Positions 33,051 to 42,819 are shown, counted from the first letter of the stretch. The stretch: 64,000 nt of DNA from Streptomyces sp. HUAS ZL42 (GCF_040782645.1 NZ_CP160403.1:8343001-8407000), one strand, 5' to 3'. Numbers and translations: made by a program. Notes: generated from the letters alone by a model not told the origin.

Positions 33051-34733
33051 GTGCAGCCTTGGGTCAATCCCCCCGGTACGGTCGGCGCCGGGCGCCTGGC
33101 CCGCATCCCGGTCCGTCACTTACGGGACGAGGAGCTCGGTTGTCCGATGAACCGTGCTCTCAATGTCCGCCGAGATGTGTTTGCTGTGGACCGGGTTTCG
33201 TCCAAGACACCGCGAGAGGAGTTCCCGTTCGCGCTCGCGCAGGAGCTGCTCGACCAGATGGAGTCCGGTGCGGCGCAAAGCATCGAAGAGGCCCTGGAGC
33301 GGTGTCGCGGGACGCGGTCCCGGTGCCTTCCGCAGCATGTGGCCTGGTCGAAGGCGGCCACCGAGCGTTACCTCGATGCCCGCCGCAGGGACCAGGAAAG
33401 CCGCAATGACGCTAACCTCCCCCGCACGTTCTGTGCCCCAGACGCATGGATGGCGTTCCGCTCGCTCGAGGAGCCCGACGTGCGCGGCATCACCGACTAC
33501 GAGCGCAGTGTCTGGGGGCGGCAGTATGCCTCGGGCGATGGAACGCTGCGCGAACTCGTCATTCCCGCCAAAGGAGATGCCAAAGAGCGCCTCCCATTGC
33601 CCGAACTCGCTGCTGTCGCCTCTGTCCTGTACTACGGGATCCCGGCCCGCATTCCTTCTTTCAAGCACCAGTCCCCAGCCCTCAGGCATCCGGCGCCACC
33701 GCCGCGGCCAGAACGCGTCCGGGTCTACTCTGCCGGCTTCACCGAAGGCCGTATCCGTCTTCTGCGCGCAACCGAGACCGACGCCTTCGCGGACTGGAGC
33801 GCCGAAGAGATCCGGGACTTGCATGAGCAACACGTCGTGTCCCGGCTCGGCCGTGTCCTCGACGGCCGCGAACGCGTCGCCGGTGCCCACTGCGCGGGTT
33901 GCAAGGTGTTACCCGAGTGCTCCGCTGTACCGCGGGTGCCCGCTCTCCTCGTGGTTCCACCTCCCACGCGGCCTCGCAAGCGGCGCACGGTATCGGTCAG
34001 CGACCTGAGAGCACATCACGACTGCCCTGCCCGCTACCACCTGACCCGCGTGCTCAAACTGCCGACTTCGGTTCGGGAGAACGAGGCCGTGCGCAGAGGC
34101 CGGGCCGTCGACAGCTGGCTCAACGCCCGTCACGCCTCGGCGGGGGCCCCGGCGTGTCACGAGGTGCCTCTGCCCGCGCACTTGCCGGGTCTCACGGAGG
34201 ACGAGCTGGCTCCTGCCCTCGGGATGCTCCGGGCCCACCGGGCCCGGTGCCCGCTCGACAATCCGGCTGCGACGCAGTTCCGCCCGCAGCATCGAGTGAC
34301 AGCCCACGACCCACAGTCCGACGTCATTGTCATCGCCTCCTGCGACCTGGTTTACGAGGAACGCGGCGGAGTCGTCGTCCGCGAGACCAAGACCAGTGCG
34401 TTTCCGCCGGGCGGCCGGTCCGTTCTGCTGGAGAAGTATCCGCAACTTGCCCTCGCGGTACTGCTGCTGGCGACCGGCGTGCTCGGCGGCGATTTGCGAC
34501 GGTCTCGCGTGGAGCTGGAGCTCCTGCGCCCGGACGGGGTGGCCCTTGAGGAGTTCGATCCGGGCGACGAGGCCACGGTCGAGCACGCTCGTAACGTTCT
34601 TGCCTCGTACACCGTGCCCTGGTCCGCCGAGACCCGCTACGACGCGGCGCCCCGACCCGGCTACGACTGCACCGACTGCGAGGCGCTGTCCTGGTGTGTA
34701 ACCGGCAAAGAGCGCGTGGCTGCCGCAGGCTGA
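33051..34733 (+). CDS. RecB/Cas4-like PD-(D/E)XK nuclease of the PIWI-RE cluster
   Basis: A 560-residue protein. The C-terminal domain (~312-555) is a RecB/Cas4-type nuclease: SVSDLRAHHDCPARYHLTRV, then CDLVYEERGGVVVRETKTSAF (D and E-x-K at ~433-447), LEKYPQLALAVLLLA, and a closing cysteine set YDCTDCEALSWC. Paired with the earlier HDCP cysteine this suggests a 4Fe-4S cluster as in Cas4/AddB. A second group, CAGCKVLPEC, ends the N-terminal domain (C281, C284, C290). L287 is a TTA codon (33909-33911). The GTG at 33051 follows AAGGAG. It leads the operon with REase, helicase and PIWI-RE; it may trim or make nucleic-acid ends. Confidence 0.7.
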   Translation: MQPWVNPPGTVGAGRLARIPVRHLRDEELGCPMNRALNVRRDVFAVDRVSSKTPREEFPFALAQELLDQMESGAAQSIEEALERCRGTRSRCLPQHVAWSKAATERYLDARRRDQESRNDANLPRTFCAPDAWMAFRSLEEPDVRGITDYERSVWGRQYASGDGTLRELVIPAKGDAKERLPLPELAAVASVLYYGIPARIPSFKHQSPALRHPAPPPRPERVRVYSAGFTEGRIRLLRATETDAFADWSAEEIRDLHEQHVVSRLGRVLDGRERVAGAHCAGCKVLPECSAVPRVPALLVVPPPTRPRKRRTVSVSDLRAHHDCPARYHLTRVLKLPTSVRENEAVRRGRAVDSWLNARHASAGAPACHEVPLPAHLPGLTEDELAPALGMLRAHRARCPLDNPAATQFRPQHRVTAHDPQSDVIVIASCDLVYEERGGVVVRETKTSAFPPGGRSVLLEKYPQLALAVLLLATGVLGGDLRRSRVELELLRPDGVALEEFDPGDEATVEHARNVLASYTVPWSAETRYDAAPRPGYDCTDCEALSWCVTGKERVAAAG

Positions 34734-34789
34734 GGGAAGTTCGAGCCTTCTCCGTCAAGTCGTTCATCATACCACCTGGAGTGAGAACC

Positions 34790-35989
34790 GTGCCCGCAAG
34801 TCCCCTTTCCGCCTTCGATTCGTCCGCTGAAACGCTCGATGCCTGGGCCGCCCACGACGGCGTCCCGCTGCTGGCCACTGTGGCCCGGGCCCTGTGCGTC
34901 CTGGACCACACCACTGGATTGGACGCCTTCTCTCTGCCATACCCTTCCGTCGTCCAACTCGCCCTGGACCGGGCCGTCGTCGCCTGGCTGCGCCGCGGAC
35001 TCCGGCCACCCGACTCGCTCGCGGAACTCGTCCAGCGGTGTGCCGACATCCCGTTGGAAGACTGGCCCCTGTCTCTGCCCTCAGACGCCGTTGGCCCGGA
35101 CGACGTTCTGCTCGACCCGTACTCGCATCGCCCCACCCAGTTGTGCCATGAGTGGAGTGAATGGGAGCGTTCGGCGCCTGACCCGGCTGTGCGACATCGC
35201 GACCAGCAGGTGATGCGGACCGCTCTGGACCGGTGTCGCAGTCACGGAGAGGAGGACGCGTACACCGAGTTCCGCGGCCTGCTGGTCCGGCGGCCGGTCT
35301 TGACGGCCCAAGAACTCTTTGCCCTGCATGGCGACTTCACGTTGGAGCCGGTCTGGGAGCTCATCGACCTGATCTACCCGGAGGTCCCACTTTCCTGGAG
35401 CCGGGACGGTTGCTACGCGGTGTGCGGCCGCTGCGGGACACTGCTGACGCCGCTTGCGGGCGGAGAGTGGTGGTGCGAGCGGGATCGCTGTCGACGCCAG
35501 GGAGATCCACCGGTCGGCCGTCTGATCGAAGCGGCCCACGCTGGCACTGTTTACCAGTTGGAGCGCCCGCTGCGTCGACACGTCACCGGGCCTGGACTGG
35601 CCGAGGTGGAACTGGAGGACCGGCTCACCGGTCTGGGCCTGAGCGTCACCATGTGGCCCGGCTTCGACGCATACGACGTTCTGGTGGTCTTCCCCGACGG
35701 CCACCGCTGGGCCGTCGACGTCAAAGACTGGGCGCATCCAGCCTTCCTCGGCCGGGCCGCCCGCCCCGTGCGGCCCGAGCCTCCGTACGACGAGGCGTTC
35801 TGGGTGGTGCCTGTCTACCGGGTACGCGAGCGCCCCGGATATCAGCAGGCGTTTCAGCGAGCTCGGCCCGCAGCGGCCGCTGCTGTACGCCTGCTTACTG
35901 ATGACGAAATAGTCCGGGCCGCCCGGCAGCGGCTGGCCGAGTCGCGCCGTGGCACTCGCGGCGACAGCCGGGAGGGAACGAATGCGTGA
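34790..35989 (+). CDS. Restriction endonuclease-like protein associated with PIWI-RE
   Basis: A 399-residue protein. The N-terminal ~190 residues are helical. A zinc ribbon follows (CYAVCGRCGTLLTPL and WWCERDRCRR, residues ~207-238). A PD-(D/E)XK core follows at ~270-330: LEDRLTGLGLSVTMWPGFDAYDVLVVF with the metal-binding D, then HRWAVDVKDW (D-x-K). This order matches the REase encoded in the three-gene prokaryotic PIWI-RE islands described by Burroughs, Iyer and Aravind (2013). It begins 56 bases after the RecB/Cas4-like gene and overlaps the helicase start by 8 bases. The GTG at 34790 has GGAG eight bases upstream. Confidence 0.7.
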   Translation: MPASPLSAFDSSAETLDAWAAHDGVPLLATVARALCVLDHTTGLDAFSLPYPSVVQLALDRAVVAWLRRGLRPPDSLAELVQRCADIPLEDWPLSLPSDAVGPDDVLLDPYSHRPTQLCHEWSEWERSAPDPAVRHRDQQVMRTALDRCRSHGEEDAYTEFRGLLVRRPVLTAQELFALHGDFTLEPVWELIDLIYPEVPLSWSRDGCYAVCGRCGTLLTPLAGGEWWCERDRCRRQGDPPVGRLIEAAHAGTVYQLERPLRRHVTGPGLAEVELEDRLTGLGLSVTMWPGFDAYDVLVVFPDGHRWAVDVKDWAHPAFLGRAARPVRPEPPYDEAFWVVPVYRVRERPGYQQAFQRARPAAAAAVRLLTDDEIVRAARQRLAESRRGTRGDSREGTNA

Positions 35990-38900
35990 CGAGAAAGCCT
36001 GGTGCGATTCGGTAGCGGGGGAGCTGGGGGAGGAGTGGTCGGAGGCCGGTGCCCCGGACGGGTTCGGCCCGGTCGAGTTGTGCCGTGTCGAGTTGGGGCT
36101 GCGGCTGCTCGAACTGATTGCCCCCTCGGCGGATGCCGCAGACGCCTACGTGCTGTTCGGAGGCTATCCGTTCGCGCAGCGTGCCGGGTTGGCGCAGCAG
36201 CCGTGGCAGCGCATGGCCCTCGCATCCGCCCGGCACCTCCTGTGGCAGTTCAGAAGGCGCGCCTGGCGGCAGGCGCTGGACTCCTACCGGTTGGTCTCCG
36301 ACAGGCTGCGGGCTTACGAGCTGCCGCCTGACGGAACCGCCGGCGGTCCCCGACCCGTGGTGCCGATGGTGGCCGGGCGCCGGATGGACGTCTACGACCA
36401 GACCCTTACCCAGTTGCCGAGCCTGATCACCCGTACCCTGAAACCGGCCCCCGCAGGGACAAGTTCCTTCCAGGAACGCCGCCGCATTGCCTCGGTCACC
36501 ATTCCCGAGGAACTCGTCTTCGCCAACCCACCCGGCCACGACCTTGCCGCGGGCCGACCCGGTGGCGGCGAGCCCCTCAGCGTGTGCCGCGGCGAACTGC
36601 GTGCGACTGCACGATGGATGGACGAGCGCGAGCGTCAGGTGGGGGTCCAGCATCCCGGTCACTGGGAACAGCGGCTGGAGGGGGTCAGGTTCGCACCCCG
36701 CGATGCCGCGGGAATGGACTATACCGAGGCCGACGAGGTCGAACTGGCCGGAATGGTCCACCTGGCCGGCATGGTCGGTGCGGGCAAGAGCACCTTCATG
36801 ATTTTGGTGGCCGTATGGGCCGCCCGGCGTGCAATCCCGCTACGCACCACGCTCGTTGTCGGCGATGTCGCCGAACAGCTACGGCTATGCGGTCTCTTCG
36901 ACCTCCTCGGTATCGCCGTCGCGCCGGTGCTCGGCGCCACCACACGTGAGCAGCACGTCCAGCGTCTGCACCGACGGCTCTCCGCCCGAGGGCTCGACAA
37001 CCTACTCGACCACGATGACCCCGGCTTCGACCTGCTGAGCACCGCCTGCCCGGTGAGCGGTCTGCGCGGTATCGAGGGTGATCCGCTGGAATACCGCGAC
37101 GCACCATGCACCCGGCTGCACCCTGAGCCACAGCGCTGCGCGGCAGAACCGGAAACGGTCGTTCTGGAGCAATGGGCTCCCGACCGGAGGGCCACCGCTC
37201 CCCGCATGACCCACGCCCAGGACCGCCTGCCCGGCCGCCCGCACGGTTGCCCTCTGTGGGCTGAGTGCCCGCGTCATGCGGCTGCCCGTGCGCAAGTCGA
37301 CGCTCTGATCTGGGTCGCCAACCCGGCCAGCCTGGTGCAGAGCCAGGTGCCCGCGCACCTCAATGAAGAGCGCTTGCGTCAGCTGGAACTGGCCTGCCTG
37401 CGCAGCGATTTGATTTTCGTGGACGAGGCGGACAGCGTCCAGATGGCATTGGACCGCCTTTTCACCCCATCTGGCACCCTGGTTCGCCCCGACACCGACT
37501 CCTGGCTTGACCAGCTCAACCGCTACAAGATTGAAGAGTTGAGCAGGCGGGCCCGCCTGCCGTTGACCGATGGCCAGGTCGCCCAGTGGAATCGGGCCCT
37601 GGGAACCGTCACTCTTGCCGTCGACCCGCTCTGCGCTCTGCTGATCAAGAACGAAGACCTCAGGGAGTGGGCTGATCCCGCCTACTTCAGTCCGTGGACG
37701 CTCCAGCAGAGCCTGCTCGACGACCTGTTCCGCGACGTGACCCAGCGTTATCGCGAAAGTGTGCAGGGTCAGGCCGCACAGGAGGCGTCCGCTGCAGACG
37801 ACACCGCTTCCGACAGCGCTGAGCTCTACGAGGGCTATGACGACGTGGCGCAAGAGCCCGGCCCTTCCCCGCACCTCGCGCTCTCCCCGGTCCGCCGCCT
37901 GCTTGAGGAAGCCTGGGATACCTTCCGCGACGATCCGTTCGGGGAAGGCGAAGCCCTCGACCCGCTCAGCCGCGTCCTCGCTGATACGGCCGACGCTCTT
38001 CTGCACCATATGGCAGCAGGCCGCACGAAGGAGCGGGTGCGCAAGCTAGCCGGTCAGCTCGTCGACCAAGTGACGGAGGAGGCACGGGCGGAACAGCCCG
38101 CAGCCGCCACGCCCCCGCCCGAGCCAACGCAGGATTGGTGGGACGCCCTGTGTTTGCGGCTCTCCTTCCTCCTGCTGCTCAGCACCCTGCATCACCGGCT
38201 GGAGCGGCTCACGTTCCTGTGGCCGCATGTGGAGGCCGCCCTGCGACTGGACTCCCAGGGCAGGGAGCTGGCCCGGCGCGTCCCGCTGGACTACGCCCCG
38301 CTGGTGCCCGAGGCGCCCATGGGCAACGTCCTCGGCTACCAGTACCTCCCGGATGGCGAGGAACGCGACGACGCCGGACGCCGCGGCGGCACCCTGCGCT
38401 TCTTCCGGTGTGCGGGAGTCGGGCGCGAGCTGCTGCTGAATCTGAACAGTCTCGGCGCCGACCCGGCCACCGGCCTTGGCGGCCCGCACGTCGTGTTGAT
38501 GTCCGGCACCAGCTGGGCCGGCGAGTCCAGCCGGGCCCACGTCCGCGTCCCGGTGAGCCTCGTCCTCAAGCCCACCGACGCATCCCTGGCTGCCGTGGCC
38601 CGAACCGCGTTCGCCACCCGATTCCTCTACGACCGCGACGGCCGCCCGATGAGCCTCTCCGGCACACCGCCGCGCGACCGGCTCGCCCAAGCGGTCGCGA
38701 TGGCCCGGCGGCTCGGTGAACCTGGCCCGGGCGGCACTTCGGTGCTGGGCCAGGAGATCAGCCGTATCCCCGAGACGACCCGCCGTCGAGCGCTGATCCT
38801 CGTAGGCAGCTACCGGGAAGCTACTGCAGTGGCCGAGGCATTGCACCGGTTCGACGCCTGGCGCGGCAAGGTGAGCGCGCTGATCCCGGACGACGAAGCC

Positions 38901-39701
38901 CGCGGCAGCGGTGGACCAGCCGCCACCGCCCCCGGGCAGCCGGACGAGACTCCGGCGACACTAAGGCGTGGCGACGTCGCCCGCTTCGCCGACGACGACA
39001 CCGCAGAAGTCCTGGTCGCTCCCCTGCTGGCCGTCGAGCGTGGCCACAACATCCTCAACGAGGAGGGCAAAGCGGCCTTCGGCACCGCCCTGTTCCTGGT
39101 CCGCCCGCACCCCCGCCCCGACGACCTCGACCTGTCCGTCTTCGCAGTCAACGACTGGCTGAGCGGCATGCTGCGCGACGAGCCGCGCCGCGACAGCCTC
39201 GACGGCCCGCACACGCTCACCGAACTCATGGAAAAGGAAGGGTCGCTGGACGAAGCGGCCCGAGCCCTGCGTCACCAGGGCCGCCGCGAATGGCGCCGAC
39301 TGCTCAACCGCAGGTACGCCTACAGCTCACTGCCCGCCTGGGAGAAGCGCGCCTTTGCCTGGGACCAACTTGTCACGCTGTGGCAAGTCATCGGCCGTCT
39401 GGTACGCGGCGGAGTGCCCGCGCGGGTGGTCTTCGTCGATGCCGCCTTCTCGCCACGCCTGGCGAGGCAGCTCGCACCCGGCAGCACAGGCCAGCCGTCC
39501 CCCGTGACCGATGCGCCGGGCACCGACGGCCTGCTCCATGCCCTCGGTGGCATCCTCGACCCCTACCTGACAGACCGGCCACGCGCCGAAGAGGCCGAGC
39601 CCGACTCCGCATCGCTCCACCCCGATGCGGCGGCTCGCGCGCTGGTCCGTCTCCTGTACCAGCCGTTCTACAACGCCCTCAGCACAATGACCCACCGCTG
39701 A
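35982..39701 (+). CDS. DinG-like helicase of the PIWI-RE cluster
   Basis: A 1,239-residue superfamily 2 helicase. Walker A is HLAGMVGAGKSTFM (~residues 258-271). A cysteine-rich insertion (STACPVSGL, CTRLHPEPQRC, HGCPLWAECPRH, ~350-430) could hold an iron-sulfur cluster as in XPD/DinG. The DEAD box is LIFVDEADSVQ (~475), and motif VI is WQVIGRLVRGGVPARVVFVD (~1130). The N-terminal ~220 residues are a helical domain specific to these islands. The ATG at 35982 follows GGGAGGG and overlaps the REase stop, so the two are translationally coupled. It would unwind the nucleic-acid duplex for PIWI-RE; this is known only by family association. Confidence 0.75.
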   Translation: MRDEKAWCDSVAGELGEEWSEAGAPDGFGPVELCRVELGLRLLELIAPSADAADAYVLFGGYPFAQRAGLAQQPWQRMALASARHLLWQFRRRAWRQALDSYRLVSDRLRAYELPPDGTAGGPRPVVPMVAGRRMDVYDQTLTQLPSLITRTLKPAPAGTSSFQERRRIASVTIPEELVFANPPGHDLAAGRPGGGEPLSVCRGELRATARWMDERERQVGVQHPGHWEQRLEGVRFAPRDAAGMDYTEADEVELAGMVHLAGMVGAGKSTFMILVAVWAARRAIPLRTTLVVGDVAEQLRLCGLFDLLGIAVAPVLGATTREQHVQRLHRRLSARGLDNLLDHDDPGFDLLSTACPVSGLRGIEGDPLEYRDAPCTRLHPEPQRCAAEPETVVLEQWAPDRRATAPRMTHAQDRLPGRPHGCPLWAECPRHAAARAQVDALIWVANPASLVQSQVPAHLNEERLRQLELACLRSDLIFVDEADSVQMALDRLFTPSGTLVRPDTDSWLDQLNRYKIEELSRRARLPLTDGQVAQWNRALGTVTLAVDPLCALLIKNEDLREWADPAYFSPWTLQQSLLDDLFRDVTQRYRESVQGQAAQEASAADDTASDSAELYEGYDDVAQEPGPSPHLALSPVRRLLEEAWDTFRDDPFGEGEALDPLSRVLADTADALLHHMAAGRTKERVRKLAGQLVDQVTEEARAEQPAAATPPPEPTQDWWDALCLRLSFLLLLSTLHHRLERLTFLWPHVEAALRLDSQGRELARRVPLDYAPLVPEAPMGNVLGYQYLPDGEERDDAGRRGGTLRFFRCAGVGRELLLNLNSLGADPATGLGGPHVVLMSGTSWAGESSRAHVRVPVSLVLKPTDASLAAVARTAFATRFLYDRDGRPMSLSGTPPRDRLAQAVAMARRLGEPGPGGTSVLGQEISRIPETTRRRALILVGSYREATAVAEALHRFDAWRGKVSALIPDDEARGSGGPAATAPGQPDETPATLRRGDVARFADDDTAEVLVAPLLAVERGHNILNEEGKAAFGTALFLVRPHPRPDDLDLSVFAVNDWLSGMLRDEPRRDSLDGPHTLTELMEKEGSLDEAARALRHQGRREWRRLLNRRYAYSSLPAWEKRAFAWDQLVTLWQVIGRLVRGGVPARVVFVDAAFSPRLARQLAPGSTGQPSPVTDAPGTDGLLHALGGILDPYLTDRPRAEEAEPDSASLHPDAAARALVRLLYQPFYNALSTMTHR

Positions 39702-39732
39702 CCCCCCGCCTCAGCTCGCGAGGAGTTGACCC

Positions 39733-42700
39733 ATGCCACCCGTCTACCGCTCCGCCCGCACCACAGCCTGGCGCCCGACCGACGCCTTCGCCTCTCATAC
39801 CGCGCCCTACCGCGTCCTGCCCTTCCCCGAGCAGTGGCGGGACGCCGTCCTGACCCTGTGCAACGCGCCCCGGGTGGCAGCGGGCAAGGAGGCGTGGCGG
39901 ACAGCTCCGACCTGGCGTTTGGAACAGGTCCTCCAGGCGTTCGCGCCAGACGTCCTTGCGCTGCCACGCCCTTTCCACGACCGCGACCGGGACGCGCCGG
40001 CCCACTGGCTGTGTGCGCCCGCCGACCTGCCCGACCCGCTCCCCGGCCCGGCCCTGGACACGGTTCTCAAGCATTGGCTGCGTGACCTGCGGCCCGAGAT
40101 CGAGTACCGCGGCCTGCTGAAGGAGACCATCGCAGAATTGGCTGCCCATCCACCGCGCTGGGAGACCGTCCACCACGAACTCATGCCGCGTGACACGACC
40201 CCAGGCGGCACCGCGCGTCCGTCACCGCACCAGTACAGCCTCAGCCCCGACTGGCTGGCCCGCCGGATCCTCGCGCTGGGCCCGTACCCGTACGACGGTG
40301 GGCAACTCGTCTTCCGAGCCATGCCGCGCGGACCGCGTGACCAGGGTGCCCAACTCGTCTCCGAGCCGATCCGGTTTCCCGGCCCTGACGAAAAGCATGA
40401 CTCCTGGTGGTCGGTAACGCTGTCGATCACGCTTCAGACCGTGCCGTTCGACCCGCTGCCGCGCTTCAACCTCCGCTGGTCGGTTCGCCGTTGGGCCACT
40501 CGTACCAGCGCCAAGACGGGCCGGTTGCACCTCCCGTGGGGTGCGAGCACCACCGTCCTGCTGCGTCCGCGCAGGCCATTCCTGCCGGGCACGCCCCGCA
40601 GCGAGCGGTTCGCCATCGCCGGTCTGGAGCGTTACTGGGACAAGGACCTGGGCGAGACGGGCGACTTCGCCGACCGGTGGCGCGCGGGCGGCCCTGCAGC
40701 GATGCTCGCCGGACTGCCCCTGGGCGAGCCCTTCCCGGACGCCGACGCGATCCTGACCGATCCCGCGTCCTGGCTGCGCGACGACGCCCGGGCCGGTGTC
40801 CTATACCGCACCGCGATGGGACGGCACGATGTGGGTCCCGGCTTCATGGCACATCAGCTCTCGCAGCTCACTGCCTGGGCGGAGGGCGCCCTTACGCCCG
40901 AGGTACGCCGCGCGCCGGACCTCTCGTTGATCGACAGGGGCGCGCCCGCGAACATCCCCAAGGGGGGCAAGGAGACGGTCGACGCGGAGCGGTGCGCTCA
41001 GCGCAGGCTAGCGACAGCCTATGCGCTGGACGCCCTCGATGGCGTGGCGCGCCAGGCCGGCGCTCCCGTGCTTGAGGCACGGCTGCTGTGGCAGTCGCCG
41101 CGGCTGCGTGACGCCGCTTTGGCTTCCCTCGCCGAGCATCTGGGCCTCAAGGGCGACGGCGGGTCCTTCACTGCACAGCAGTACGACGAGGCCACGGCTG
41201 GTGCAGCGGTGGTGCACGAATGGACTGCTCCGGAGCTGACCGTGCGGGTCCACTGCTTGCGCCCGCTCATCGCGCTCGGTGACCGCACCGCCGACAGCCT
41301 CCTTGCCCCCCTTGACCTGCCCACCGGCACTCGCATCAAGGACGCCCAGGTGACCGCGGCCACCGCAGCCCGCCGCGACAGCGCCGCACAGTGGCTGGCC
41401 GCGGAACGCACCACCGACGCGCCGGCCCTGGCCCTCGTGGAGATCGGCCGCGCCGCGTCCTACCCGAGCAGACTGCACGACCCGAAGTTCGCCATGCGAC
41501 TCGGGTGCGCCAAGGCCAGCTTCGTTACACAGTTCACCACCGTGCCCGTGACAGGTGACGAGAACGGCAAAGGCGCGGAGACAGCGTCCAGCCTGAGGCA
41601 CCGCACGCTCAGTGCCTGGAACGACGGCCTGCGGCAGCTCGGCGCGCGTACCGTCCCGCGGCTTGCCGCAGAGGACGGGCTGCCCGACGGGCTGCGGCAT
41701 GCTGCACTGTGGATGGTCCGCAAGAACCGTACAACCCGCAATCGCTGGGCCGCCTACCTCCCGGTCGGCGTCATGGTCACCCCCGATCCGGCTGGCACCG
41801 GCGCCGCCCGCGTCGAAGGTTGGGACCCCGAGGCGCGCTCCGGCGCCGGAGCGTGGGTTCCCTACCCCGAACTCCTGCTGAGGCTGACCACAAAGGCCGA
41901 GGTCAAGCCCGTTGTGCCCGGCCAGCGCGAACCACAGGACCAAGCCGCGAACACGTCGGAATCGCAGACGGAAAGTGAGGCAGAGCGCCCGAAGCGCTAC
42001 CAAGAGCGCGAACGGCAGCGCCGCGAGGCCGCCGAGTGGCTCCAGGGCCTGCGTGCATCATTGCGTACCGCGCCGACCGTCCTGTTCGCCGAGGCCCACA
42101 ACGCTCGCTCGCACTGGACCTGGCTCCAAGACGGCCGGGTCGAACAGGATCGCTTGCAAGACGGCCTCGCACCCGCTCGTCGCCTCGACCCCGACCTGAG
42201 GCTGGTCCGGGTCCGCGCAGGCTCCCGGAACGAGACACCGCAGTGGTGGGGGAGAGCCCCAGAGGGCAAGGCAAACGGCATCCAACAGGGCTTGTGGGCG
42301 CCGGAAAACACCGCTGAGAACGCCCGAGTCTTCTTCAGCACGACGGCCAAGCCCGTACAGTTCAAGCACGCGGCGGTAACCGCCGACAAGCTCGCGCCTC
42401 GGCCGATCGCCCAGGGCAAGCGCAAGGGCGAACCCACCATCGATACCGGCCAGGCAGCGTGGATGCCTGGGCTGCTGGAGATCGCCGTCCTCGGTTGCCA
42501 CCGGGACGACGGCGACGACCCGAAGTCCCTCGCGCTCCTCACCCACGTTCTGCGCCAGCCCTCGGACTACGACCAGCCTCTTGCCCTGCCCCTGCCGCTC
42601 CACTTGGCTGGCCTGGTGCAGGAGTACGTCCTGCCGACACCGAAGGACGATGAGGCGGAGGATGCGGAATCAGGAGAGGGGGCGGCGGGCCAACCCGGTG

Positions 42701-42819
42701 CTTCGAACGATCTCGACGACGCGCAGGACGCATCGCCGGTGGAACAGCCTGTGCCGGACCTGGAGTCGGAGGCCGCGGATGCCGACACTGAAGGGCAGTT
42801 GCAACTGTTCGCCATGTGA
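39733..42819 (+). CDS. Prokaryotic PIWI-RE (Argonaute-like) protein
   Basis: A 1,028-residue protein with the layout of the pPIWI-RE family: an N-terminal X region (~1-330), a MID-like region (~480-600) containing ALVEIGRAASYPSRLHDPKFAMRLG, and an RNase H-fold PIWI domain (~770-960). Family hallmarks are TVLFAEAHNARSHWTWLQDG, with the conserved E and R that give the family its name, LRLVRVRAGSRNETPQWW, and GLWAPENTAENARVFFSTTAKPVQF. A low-complexity acidic tail ends it. The catalytic DEDX tetrad of slicing Argonautes is not evident, so guided binding rather than cutting is likely, with the nearby nucleases as effectors. The ATG at 39733 follows GAGGAG and lies 31 bases after the helicase. Confidence 0.85.
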   Translation: MPPVYRSARTTAWRPTDAFASHTAPYRVLPFPEQWRDAVLTLCNAPRVAAGKEAWRTAPTWRLEQVLQAFAPDVLALPRPFHDRDRDAPAHWLCAPADLPDPLPGPALDTVLKHWLRDLRPEIEYRGLLKETIAELAAHPPRWETVHHELMPRDTTPGGTARPSPHQYSLSPDWLARRILALGPYPYDGGQLVFRAMPRGPRDQGAQLVSEPIRFPGPDEKHDSWWSVTLSITLQTVPFDPLPRFNLRWSVRRWATRTSAKTGRLHLPWGASTTVLLRPRRPFLPGTPRSERFAIAGLERYWDKDLGETGDFADRWRAGGPAAMLAGLPLGEPFPDADAILTDPASWLRDDARAGVLYRTAMGRHDVGPGFMAHQLSQLTAWAEGALTPEVRRAPDLSLIDRGAPANIPKGGKETVDAERCAQRRLATAYALDALDGVARQAGAPVLEARLLWQSPRLRDAALASLAEHLGLKGDGGSFTAQQYDEATAGAAVVHEWTAPELTVRVHCLRPLIALGDRTADSLLAPLDLPTGTRIKDAQVTAATAARRDSAAQWLAAERTTDAPALALVEIGRAASYPSRLHDPKFAMRLGCAKASFVTQFTTVPVTGDENGKGAETASSLRHRTLSAWNDGLRQLGARTVPRLAAEDGLPDGLRHAALWMVRKNRTTRNRWAAYLPVGVMVTPDPAGTGAARVEGWDPEARSGAGAWVPYPELLLRLTTKAEVKPVVPGQREPQDQAANTSESQTESEAERPKRYQERERQRREAAEWLQGLRASLRTAPTVLFAEAHNARSHWTWLQDGRVEQDRLQDGLAPARRLDPDLRLVRVRAGSRNETPQWWGRAPEGKANGIQQGLWAPENTAENARVFFSTTAKPVQFKHAAVTADKLAPRPIAQGKRKGEPTIDTGQAAWMPGLLEIAVLGCHRDDGDDPKSLALLTHVLRQPSDYDQPLALPLPLHLAGLVQEYVLPTPKDDEAEDAESGEGAAGQPGASNDLDDAQDASPVEQPVPDLESEAADADTEGQLQLFAM

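Noticed and set aside
29309..42819. BREX/Pgl or DISARM assignment because of the kinase, methylase and helicase
   Set aside because: No PglZ phosphatase, no PglY/BrxC ATPase, no DUF1998 or PLD protein. The large protein has PIWI-RE motifs and the helicase is DinG-like.
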